Below, one piece after another: positions 1 to 6,279 of a stretch of DNA of 12,578 nucleotides. This stretch comes from Candidatus Babelota bacterium. Lineage in GTDB: Bacteria > Babelota > Babeliae > Babelales > JAUPTZ01. Position 1 is the stretch's first letter, and each line of letters opens with the position of its first letter. The DNA is taken from positions 1-12,578 of the forward strand of contig JAUPVI010000016.1 of NCBI GenBank assembly GCA_030917105.1. The letters run 5' to 3'. The notes below the pieces were generated by a model, which had not been told where the DNA came from, made no database searches, and worked only from the letters and a program-made list of their open reading frames with translations. The position numbers and the translations under genes were made by a program.

Positions 1-31
1 CGTAAAATCTATCGTTTTCCCTGGAGTATTC

Positions 32-2737
32 ATGAAAAAGCTCTGTCTTATAGTAGCCGTCGTAACCACTATCGCCGCATCCGCTCCCCATTCTCTTCCG
101 GCACGCAGCAATCCCATGATGGCGCTCGGCATACTGGGCGTTGGTGGTTTTGGCTACAAGTTTTTGGGCGCATGGCAAGAAATGCAAAGCTTAAAAGAAC
201 AGCTTGAAGAATTCCCTAGCCCGAGAAATAAAGCGGCCTATGAAGAAGCACGGGAAGAATTCATGGAAGTTAAGGCGCAATTAGGCAAAACACGGCTCCG
301 CCTCGTTCTCCACGCCCTCGGCACGCTGGCAAGCGCAGCGCTCCTGGCAAAAGGATTTTCCGGTACTGGCAACAACACAGATTCTAGCGGAAAAACTTTA
401 TTCTCAGGCAAAAGAGGAAAACTGAGTCCACAAGTAACCACTCAACTCACCCTGCAAGAACAGATACAGCAGGAGAAAGAGAACAATCGCACGCGCGGCT
501 TCAATGACAGTGAAGCAACCATCAATCTTTTGCAAAGCGCTCTAAACACTGACGCGTCGATTAACCCCGGCCACGTTGACCAACTTATTACGCATGTAGA
601 CCCTTTTGCCCACGAACGCAGTTATGGAACCGACCAAAATAATGCACGAACAACACTCGGCGGTATTACACTAGCACAGCTTAAAAAACACTCGCAGGCA
701 TTCAGGCAGCTGATAGCAAAAATAACCCCGCAGGCACACAGAGACTTTGTCGAAACGCAATCAGCACAAAACCACTACTTCTGGGAAAACACCCCGCTTT
801 ATAAAGCGGCTATCCTTGAAGATGAAGAAGCCGTAGATATATTATTAAACCACGACGTTGCCTATGACAGACTAACAGATAGATACCAACAAACCCTGTT
901 ATTTAAGCTTGCAGCAGATTATGAAAAAGCTGGCGACATTGCGAAACGTACCCGCATTATTCAAAAAATCCTGGATAAATATCCATCGCTCCTCACGCAC
1001 AAAGATTTTGGAGACTTCATATATCAAAAAGCAGAAAAAGCGGCATCTGCGCTGCGGCCATGGATTGATCCACGATCATCGCTTATGGACCAAATGCGTG
1101 CCCCGTTTCAAGCAGAACAGCAGAAAAAAGAAGTAGCAAAAAGCCAGGAAGACGCAAGGGAATTACTCCGAACAGTCCAATTCGCAGATCAAATCAGCGC
1201 CGCCGATGTTAGAAAATATCGCGAACTTGGCGGCAACGAAGAGCAGCTACAAGCCATCCTCCACAAAAAATTCATGGAGGCTACTAACTACTTCACAAGG
1301 ATTGACGCCGCTAAGGCTCAGGCGCTCATTGCTCTTGGACGATCACCACTCACAACAAAAGAGCAAGAAACACTAGATACCAACCTTGAATTTGCCTTAG
1401 AAACCAGTAAATACGAAATGGCAGCGCAACTGCACTCACTTGGTGCGCGCCTAAGTGAAGCACGTCAGCAATTCCACTTATTCCACCTCATTATGAAAAT
1501 TAGCCCGCTTAACAGCATCAAATCGGTTGCCAATGTGCAGAGCGTAGTAGACAAACTTGGTATCAACGTAAATGCCAAAAATGAAAAAGGCAAAACGGCG
1601 CTTATGGAGCTTGTAGAAAAAGACTTTAGCCATGCAGTCTCCGACATCATTCAATTGAATGGTGTAGACGTAAACATACCAGATAATGACGGCAACACCG
1701 CACTTGTCCTTGCCATGCAGCACGCAACACGTTCTATGACCTTATCTACTAAAGAAATTATTTCAATATTACTCCAGAGAGCCGCTGCCATCGATACAAA
1801 AATGCAGGAGCTTGCTCCACAAGTTGTGGTTGCTGGATATGCAGTACTCCCAGAATTTGGCGAAGATTTACGTACTGCTTTTGCGAACAAGGGCATATCG
1901 GTAGATATTTCTAAAATGACACCACAAGAGCTCTTGACGATCAAAGAAAAAAAAGGCATCTCTGCCGTATACAATTTATTAAAAGCCAGCGCTCCGCTAA
2001 CCAGCGAGATTAAGCCAATTGCAGCTGATCTATTTGTGTACGCACTTAGTAGCAAGCAAGACTTTGATGTAGCAACAATCCTTCTTAGCCATATTTATGA
2101 TATGAACGAAGCAGACAATAGAGAGCAATTACCGCTCGTTGCAGCAATAAAAAGCGGCCAGAGCGATTTAGAAAAAGCGGCCGCTTTGGTAAAAGCTATT
2201 ATGAAAAAGAAAGCCAATGTGAATATGCCCGAGCACAATAACACTGCACTCATTGCAGCACTCTCAATTGCCGTACCAAGCGATAGTGATGATGGAAAAT
2301 TAGAATATGATACAAGTATGCTATCACTCCTGTTGGGTACGTATAAAGCCGACCCAAACGTCGCGACGATAGCCGGTAATAGAACCCCATTGTCCGTTGC
2401 CGCTATTAATGGAAATGTTAAAGCAGTAGAGATACTTCTTGCACACAACGCCGACGTAAACCGACCAGCAGGGGCATTCAAAAATACCCCGCTACATCGA
2501 GCATTAATCCCAAAACATGATAACCAATATTTCGCGGGTTCCTATTCAGAAATTCTCGCCATTGCAGAAAAACTCATTGCAGCCGGTGCCGATAAAGACG
2601 CTTTAAATAAAGACGGTAAAACACCATACGATACTGCTATAGTAAACAAAGATTTTCTTGATCAAAAAGCCCAAGAGGAAGGCAAGGCCGATGCAAGTGA
2701 GTTGTTCGCGCTGCTTAACCCAACAGCCGGCGAATAA
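32..2737 (+). CDS. Exported ankyrin-repeat protein, 901 aa
   Basis: The N-terminus (residues 1 to about 18-25) has a lysine-lysine start and a hydrophobic core typical of a Sec signal peptide. Two hydrophobic stretches follow, at about 29-45 and 88-105, separated by a highly charged helical segment (about 48-85) rich in Glu, Gln and Lys; they could form a membrane hairpin. Ankyrin-like repeats are visible at about 250-290 (NTPLYKAAI), 515-565 (KGKTALMEL, DGNTALVLA), 695-745 (NTALIAALS) and 780-880 (RTPLSVAAINGN, NTPLHRALI, DGKTPYDTA). The last block is closest to consensus. The linkers between blocks look like degenerate helical repeats. Start: GGAG lies five bases before the ATG. Ankyrin repeats bind proteins; exported examples in host-associated bacteria often act on host proteins, but that role is inferred. 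It stands alone on the + strand, converging with the GNAT gene. No partner or specific function can be named. Confidence 0.93.
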   Translation: MKKLCLIVAVVTTIAASAPHSLPARSNPMMALGILGVGGFGYKFLGAWQEMQSLKEQLEEFPSPRNKAAYEEAREEFMEVKAQLGKTRLRLVLHALGTLASAALLAKGFSGTGNNTDSSGKTLFSGKRGKLSPQVTTQLTLQEQIQQEKENNRTRGFNDSEATINLLQSALNTDASINPGHVDQLITHVDPFAHERSYGTDQNNARTTLGGITLAQLKKHSQAFRQLIAKITPQAHRDFVETQSAQNHYFWENTPLYKAAILEDEEAVDILLNHDVAYDRLTDRYQQTLLFKLAADYEKAGDIAKRTRIIQKILDKYPSLLTHKDFGDFIYQKAEKAASALRPWIDPRSSLMDQMRAPFQAEQQKKEVAKSQEDARELLRTVQFADQISAADVRKYRELGGNEEQLQAILHKKFMEATNYFTRIDAAKAQALIALGRSPLTTKEQETLDTNLEFALETSKYEMAAQLHSLGARLSEARQQFHLFHLIMKISPLNSIKSVANVQSVVDKLGINVNAKNEKGKTALMELVEKDFSHAVSDIIQLNGVDVNIPDNDGNTALVLAMQHATRSMTLSTKEIISILLQRAAAIDTKMQELAPQVVVAGYAVLPEFGEDLRTAFANKGISVDISKMTPQELLTIKEKKGISAVYNLLKASAPLTSEIKPIAADLFVYALSSKQDFDVATILLSHIYDMNEADNREQLPLVAAIKSGQSDLEKAAALVKAIMKKKANVNMPEHNNTALIAALSIAVPSDSDDGKLEYDTSMLSLLLGTYKADPNVATIAGNRTPLSVAAINGNVKAVEILLAHNADVNRPAGAFKNTPLHRALIPKHDNQYFAGSYSEILAIAEKLIAAGADKDALNKDGKTPYDTAIVNKDFLDQKAQEEGKADASELFALLNPTAGE

Positions 2738-2778
2738 AAAGAACGAGAAAACTCATAGCACACAAAAAGGCGCAGGAG

Positions 2779-2801
2779 AAAAAATGGGCAAAAGCGCTTG
2801 C
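2779..2801 (-). terminator. Weak intrinsic terminator after the acetyltransferase operon
   Basis: Read on the - strand this is a five-pair stem (GCAAG with TTTGC, one G-T pair) with a four-base loop (2788-2801), then CCA and six T (2779-2784). It lies about 20 bases past the GNAT stop codon, where block A should end. The stem is short, so strength is doubtful. I see no clear terminator for the ankyrin gene on the + strand in this 84-base gap. Confidence 0.4.
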
Positions 2802-2821
2802 AGCAATAAAACCAGTAATCG

Positions 2822-3361
2822 CTAAGGCCGTCGAATACGATACAGACCATGCTGCAAGAGACGATGATCGGCTGCTAACCGCGGATGATTAAAGTCACCC
2901 TTCATATCACGTGTCATACCAATTTTTTCCATCACACGTTGCGAACGCACATTTAACGGCGACGTAAACGAAACAACTTCATCCAGTTTCAAAACCTCAA
3001 ACCCATACTGCAGAACAGCGCGCGCCGCCTCCGTTGCATATCCTTTACCCCAGGAGGAGGACGCAAGCCGCCAGCCAATTTCAATCGCAGGGGTAAAATG
3101 TGATTCCCATGGCACTCTGCATAGACCAACATAACCGATAAGGTTGCCGGAAGATTTCTCTTCTACCGCAAACGCAGAAAAGCGATCCGTGGCAAAACCC
3201 TTGTTCATATCAGCGATAAATGTTTCAACACGCTCACGTGCCATTGGTATTCCCAGGCCCCATTCAAAAACTTTAGGATCTTGATTAATAGCAAGATACG
3301 GCTCGATGTCCGCCTCACGCCACGTGCGTAGAATAAGACGCTCTGTCTCTAGTATTTTCAT
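2822..3361 (-). CDS. GNAT-family N-acetyltransferase (RimJ/RimL-like)
   Basis: This 179-residue protein has the usual length and order of the RimJ/RimL-type acetyltransferase domain. It opens with the family start (ETERLILRTWREADIE, residues 5-20). The acetyl-CoA pyrophosphate loop is at about 104-112 (WGKGYATEA, the R/Q-x-x-G-x-G/A type). The C-terminal NVRSQRVMEKIGM (137-149) is the typical helix and strand near the CoA thiol. Such enzymes move an acetyl group from acetyl-CoA to an amine: a protein N-terminus, amino acid, polyamine or drug. The substrate here cannot be read from sequence. It starts 13 bases after the amine oxidase stop, so it is probably the last gene of a three-gene operon. 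It ends in TAG. Probably cytosolic; no signal peptide. Confidence 0.93.
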   Translation of the reverse strand: MKILETERLILRTWREADIEPYLAINQDPKVFEWGLGIPMARERVETFIADMNKGFATDRFSAFAVEEKSSGNLIGYVGLCRVPWESHFTPAIEIGWRLASSSWGKGYATEAARAVLQYGFEVLKLDEVVSFTSPLNVRSQRVMEKIGMTRDMKGDFNHPRLAADHRLLQHGLYRIRRP

Positions 3362-3374
3362 TCATCACCCACAA

Positions 3375-4796
3375 TCACAAAACAGCTTTTACAATCATCC
3401 GTGCAGTTCGTTCACCCGATTCACACGCAGCCTCGATAGTCCCCGTCACATCCATAAGTACCGAGGCGTGTTCGCCGGCAAAGTACACTTTGTTATGTAC
3501 CGGTGTAAAGAGTGCTTTTACTGGCTCACCGGCAACCTCGGTAACCATAGCAAACACCATTTCTTGGCCTGCTGCAACATACGAATATGAACCGCGAACC
3601 CACGGGTCATTCACCCAACTATACCCAACCGGCCCCGTATAGGATACTCCTTGCTTGTCTTGCGCATACACTGGTTCTGCAACTGGCGGACATACATCAA
3701 CAAGCGCCGTGCTGATAAGCGGCCGAATAGTGGTATAGACATCGTGTATCGTTTCCGGTGTAAATAATCCCTGCATACCCGTTAGGTAGGTAGTAACCAG
3801 ACCATGCTGCGCATCAACCACGCTAACCATACTTTCTCCCACAACATCGCCGCTACTACTAATAAGAGAAGGAGAAAATGGAATTAATACCTTGGCATTT
3901 GTGGTGTAGCTCACTTGTGATATAGCCTGCACACGATCCGCTGGCAGTGTTGCAGCATCAAACGTAATACCACCAAACAACGAGCACGGAATAGCAAGCA
4001 CCACAATATCAGCCACAACTTGTGTGCTGCTATTAAATGTAAGAGTCATTGATTTATCAGAATTAGTTACCACCGCAGTCAACGCGCTATTCAAATGCAC
4101 TCGATCACCCAACGCTTGCGCCATTTTCTGCAGCAACAAACTGTTACCACCGCTCACCGTTACGTGCTGCGTCATGTTATCATCTGCCGGACGCGTTGCG
4201 GCAAGACCGCCAAGAAGCATGTGATATAACGTTTCAGTATACCACGGTGAAAGTTGCTCAACCGGTGCACCTTCATACGCCGCTAACCGGGTCGCCAAGA
4301 TTCCATTTAAGATATCATCTTTTGGCAATACACCATCAAGCACTTCCCGCATATTTAAGGCATTCATTGCAAGATCAGTTAACTGAATTTGTAGGGTCAG
4401 TGGATCAAACTTTTTTGCATTCAATAAGTGACGCAACGAAACAAGATTCTTACCATCAAAATAAGACTCATTGAGCGGCATACTACGCGTCACTAAATCA
4501 AGCCCCAATTCACTAATAAGCTGATACACATTCTCCGCCGCGCCACCATCTGTAAGGTTATGACCACCAAGTTCAATTGGCATGCCACCAATCATTGCTG
4601 AAAGGATCCGCCCACCAACACGGCCGCGTGCTTCATACACCTGTACGTCAATTCCTTTTTGCTGCAATCGATATGCGGTGGTTAATCCAGCAATGCCAGC
4701 TCCCACGACTACCACACGAGGAGACTGTGCCGCTGCGGAGAGCGCCATAGTCATACTTGCCAAGACTGTGATTCGCACCATTCTTACAAAAACCAT
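3375..4796 (-). CDS. Flavin monoamine oxidase-like FAD oxidoreductase with signal peptide
   Basis: The FAD-binding Rossmann motif is complete at residues 29-62: VVGAGIAGL, then YEARGRVGGR, the hallmark of the amine oxidase/L-amino-acid oxidase family. VSGGNSLL (214-221) matches the substrate-domain GG motif. DPWVRGSYSYVAAG (397-410) and VYFAGEHAS with GTIEAACESGERTA (437-465) are the C-terminal FAD-contact motifs. At 473 residues the length is normal. The family oxidises amines or amino acids to imines, reducing O2 to H2O2; the substrate is unknown. A hydrophobic stretch before the FAD domain (residues 6-23, ending SAAAQ) looks like a Sec signal peptide or anchor. There is no twin arginine. 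AGGAG six bases before the ATG supports this start over the internal methionines. It begins 9 bases after the hydrolase stop and 13 bases before the GNAT start. It ends in TGA. Confidence 0.93.
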   Translation of the reverse strand: MVFVRMVRITVLASMTMALSAAAQSPRVVVVGAGIAGLTTAYRLQQKGIDVQVYEARGRVGGRILSAMIGGMPIELGGHNLTDGGAAENVYQLISELGLDLVTRSMPLNESYFDGKNLVSLRHLLNAKKFDPLTLQIQLTDLAMNALNMREVLDGVLPKDDILNGILATRLAAYEGAPVEQLSPWYTETLYHMLLGGLAATRPADDNMTQHVTVSGGNSLLLQKMAQALGDRVHLNSALTAVVTNSDKSMTLTFNSSTQVVADIVVLAIPCSLFGGITFDAATLPADRVQAISQVSYTTNAKVLIPFSPSLISSSGDVVGESMVSVVDAQHGLVTTYLTGMQGLFTPETIHDVYTTIRPLISTALVDVCPPVAEPVYAQDKQGVSYTGPVGYSWVNDPWVRGSYSYVAAGQEMVFAMVTEVAGEPVKALFTPVHNKVYFAGEHASVLMDVTGTIEAACESGERTARMIVKAVL

Positions 4797-4805
4797 AACA
4801 GACTC

Positions 4806-5735
4806 CTACTCTGAAAAATCAGAAACATCCGATGCCGAATGGGCAACCTCTTGCGCCATCGACACCTGTACCAAAAACACTTGTACATAAAGAAAAAATT
4901 TAGAAGGTTGTTCAACCCAAGGGAAGTGACCAGCTTTCTCGATTTCGCGAAATTTTGAGTCTGGGATCATTGCCCGCATTTTATCAATCCATTCGCGCGG
5001 AGTTGGGTCAGCATCACCATGAATAAAGAGCGTGTTCGCCGTTATCTTAGAAAGGTCTTCATGAAAATCAAATGGCTTTGAGATGAGATTTTTTCTAAAA
5101 AGTTCTTCCACTCTCTGCCAATTAGGCGCCATTAACTTGTTGTACTCCGGCACCGACCGCAAACCTTCAATCTTTCTATGATTTGCAAAGTAGGCGCGAA
5201 AAATAAGACTATAATAAAGATTGGCCGCTTCAACCTCGCCTTCGCGATACTGATCCGACCGCCGTACAATTCCCAGCTCTTCTTGATACGGCTCGAGACG
5301 CTTTGTGCATTGAGCAACAAAGTCCGCATATCCTTCTGAAGAAAGGGGCATTGGATTTACTAAAATTAAGTTAGTTACCAACTCTGGATAGGCTGCAGCA
5401 CAACGAACGGCCAGAAGGCCGCCCCAAGAATGCCCCATTAATGTAATGTCTTTAAGTTCAAATCGGGCGCAGAACGCTTCAAAGTCTTTGATATAGGTAT
5501 CGATATTGATAGCATCTGGATTGGTCATACTTTCTTTAGAATAACCACAGCCTCGCTGATCATACATAAAAATTTGGTACCCACTCTGGCAGAGCGCTTG
5601 CATATCAGGCAGAAAGTAATCATGTGTCATGCCGGGCCCCCCGTGGAGTATTACGAATGGCTTGCCTTGCAGGCCAATAATACGACCATACAGCGACCCT
5701 CCTGGCACATCTACTGGTACACGCAGATCAAACAT
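4806..5735 (-). CDS. Alpha/beta hydrolase, proline iminopeptidase-like (S33)
   Basis: Numbered from the ATG at 5735: oxyanion-hole motif HGGPG at 31-35; family signature DQRGCGYS at 59-66; nucleophile elbow GHSWGG with Ser103; acid in HGDAD, probably Asp243; catalytic His270 in AGHFPWVEQP. DQRGxGxS together with HGGPG is characteristic of proline iminopeptidases, which remove N-terminal proline from peptides. Related hydrolases cleave other amides or esters, so the substrate is open. A helical cap lies between residues 130 and 230. The chain runs about 25 residues past the usual end, with a Ser/Asp-rich tail. An in-frame ATG at 5741 is possible, but there AAAGGG touches the ATG, whereas AGGG sits six bases before 5735. 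No signal peptide, so cytosolic. First gene of the operon with the amine oxidase and GNAT genes; a terminator hairpin lies in its leader. It ends in TAG. Confidence 0.92.
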   Translation of the reverse strand: MFDLRVPVDVPGGSLYGRIIGLQGKPFVILHGGPGMTHDYFLPDMQALCQSGYQIFMYDQRGCGYSKESMTNPDAINIDTYIKDFEAFCARFELKDITLMGHSWGGLLAVRCAAAYPELVTNLILVNPMPLSSEGYADFVAQCTKRLEPYQEELGIVRRSDQYREGEVEAANLYYSLIFRAYFANHRKIEGLRSVPEYNKLMAPNWQRVEELFRKNLISKPFDFHEDLSKITANTLFIHGDADPTPREWIDKMRAMIPDSKFREIEKAGHFPWVEQPSKFFLYVQVFLVQVSMAQEVAHSASDVSDFSE

Positions 5736-5741
5736 CGACAT

Positions 5742-5747
5742 CCCTTT
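5742..5747 (-). promoter_or_regulatory. Ribosome binding site that places the hydrolase start at 5735
   Basis: AAAGGG on the - strand is directly next to the ATG at 5741 but six bases from the in-frame ATG at 5735. The normal spacing favours the downstream start. Confidence 0.55.
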
Positions 5748-5787
5748 CTGGATTACGCCGGCTTAAAAGATGCTAAAAAAGTATCAG

Positions 5788-5810
5788 AAAAAAGGGGTAA
5801 TTACTACCCC
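5788..5810 (-). terminator. Intrinsic terminator or attenuator in the hydrolase operon leader
   Basis: On the - strand GGGGTA and TACCCC form a perfect six-pair stem with a five-base loop (5794-5810), followed at once by six T (5788-5793). It is about 50 bases upstream of the hydrolase start codon. It could end an upstream transcript, or act as an attenuator if the possible promoter at 5862-5893 is real. Confidence 0.65.
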
Positions 5811-5861
5811 ACTCCTCATACACCTTGGGCTGAATTAGGGCCACGGCGGAGCAATCTAGAA

Positions 5862-5893
5862 ATAATACAATGCTCGATATTTAGAACAGCAAG
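5862..5893 (-). promoter_or_regulatory. Possible promoter for the hydrolase operon
   Basis: On the - strand TTGCTG (5888-5893) could be a -35 box. TGTATT (5864-5869, 18-base spacing) or TATTAT (5862-5867, 20-base spacing) could be the -10 box. Neither pair is a strong match. The position would give a leader of roughly 115-120 bases that includes the terminator hairpin. Confidence 0.25.
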
Positions 5894-5914
5894 CAATACA
5901 ACACAACACAATTA

Positions 5915-6160
5915 ATGAAAGCCACGGCGTATATGGACGCAAAACGCCCAGACGTGGCTTATGATCATGATTGGCCGTTAGGCCACCAACAGAAAAAGAA
6001 AAAAGGGAGTGCGCCTAGGCGCAGAGAAAAAAATGATACACACTATGGTTCTTTACGGTTGAAATGTGAGCGTCGATGGAAACAAGAACGTTACTTGCGC
6101 CAACCACACCAATTTCGAGCAATGCTCATGACCATAAAAGAAACCATAGATGTACCTTAG
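5915..6160 (+). CDS. Doubtful small basic protein, 81 aa
   Basis: An ATG-started frame of 81 codons with a very basic product: a lysine run at about 27-30, then Arg-rich patches (PRRRE, KCERRWK). There is one Cys, no signal peptide and no membrane segment. I recognise no family. Against it: no Shine-Dalgarno sequence before the ATG (the upstream bases are ACAACACAATTA), and it runs through the long inverted repeat and the 14-base palindrome. For it: it is the only long frame in this spacer, is not opposite any other gene, and would be divergent from the hydrolase operon. A TACAAT at 5866-5871 could be a -10 box but has no -35 partner. It may equally be a chance frame in A-rich DNA. Confidence 0.3.
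   Translation: MKATAYMDAKRPDVAYDHDWPLGHQQKKKKGSAPRRREKNDTHYGSLRLKCERRWKQERYLRQPHQFRAMLMTIKETIDVP
5919..5960. repeat. Long imperfect inverted repeat (structured RNA or weak terminator)
   Basis: AAGCCACG (5919-5926) pairs perfectly with CGTGGCTT (5953-5960). Inside, six further pairs (one G-T) can form around a TTTTG loop when read on the - strand, or GCGT can extend the outer stem against ACGC. On the - strand the stem is followed by TTTCATTAATT, so it could act as a weak terminator for transcripts coming from block B. Confidence 0.55.
6010..6023. repeat. Perfect 14-base palindrome TGCGCCTAGGCGCA
   Basis: Perfect dyad symmetry over 14 bases, suited to binding a dimeric regulator. On the - strand it is followed by CTCCC and a T-rich run, so a weak hairpin terminator is the other reading. 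Confidence 0.5.
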
Positions 6161-6279
6161 TAATACTGTTAAGTAAATTTGTATGTAATAAGGCTACCTG
6201 AATACTGCCCTGCCTGTCAAGCGTCAGCCAGAGCCCCGCACCAACTACGCAGGAAATAGTACGCCTACTCTATAAAACG

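Larger units (their letters stand above)
5811..6279. other. Gene-poor spacer between two operons, rich in palindromes
   Basis: This stretch lies upstream of the hydrolase operon and downstream of the pseudouridine synthase operon. It holds a long imperfect inverted repeat (5919-5960), a GGCC-GTTA-GGCC hairpin (5973-5984), a 14-base palindrome (6010-6023), a GAGC-AAT-GCTC stem near 6117-6127 and one doubtful + strand ORF (5915-6160). I looked for tRNA, tmRNA, SRP RNA and RNase P signatures on both strands and found none. From about 6161 to 6279 I see only an isolated TTGACA on the - strand (6215-6220), without a convincing -10 box. Confidence 0.5.

Noticed and set aside
1651..2481. Minus-strand frames of 128-134 codons inside the ankyrin gene
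   Set aside because: They run opposite a continuous 901-codon frame with recognisable ankyrin repeats and a ribosome binding site, so they are shadows.
2730..2745. Programmed -1 frameshift at the end of the ankyrin gene
   Set aside because: The A-run has only five A before G, so no A-AAA-AAG slippery heptamer exists, and the in-frame TAA comes first.
6161..6279. tRNA or promoter upstream of the 6280 stop
   Set aside because: There is no T-loop consensus or cloverleaf; the perfect TTGACA on the - strand has no acceptable -10 box at 16-18 bases and no gene directly downstream.
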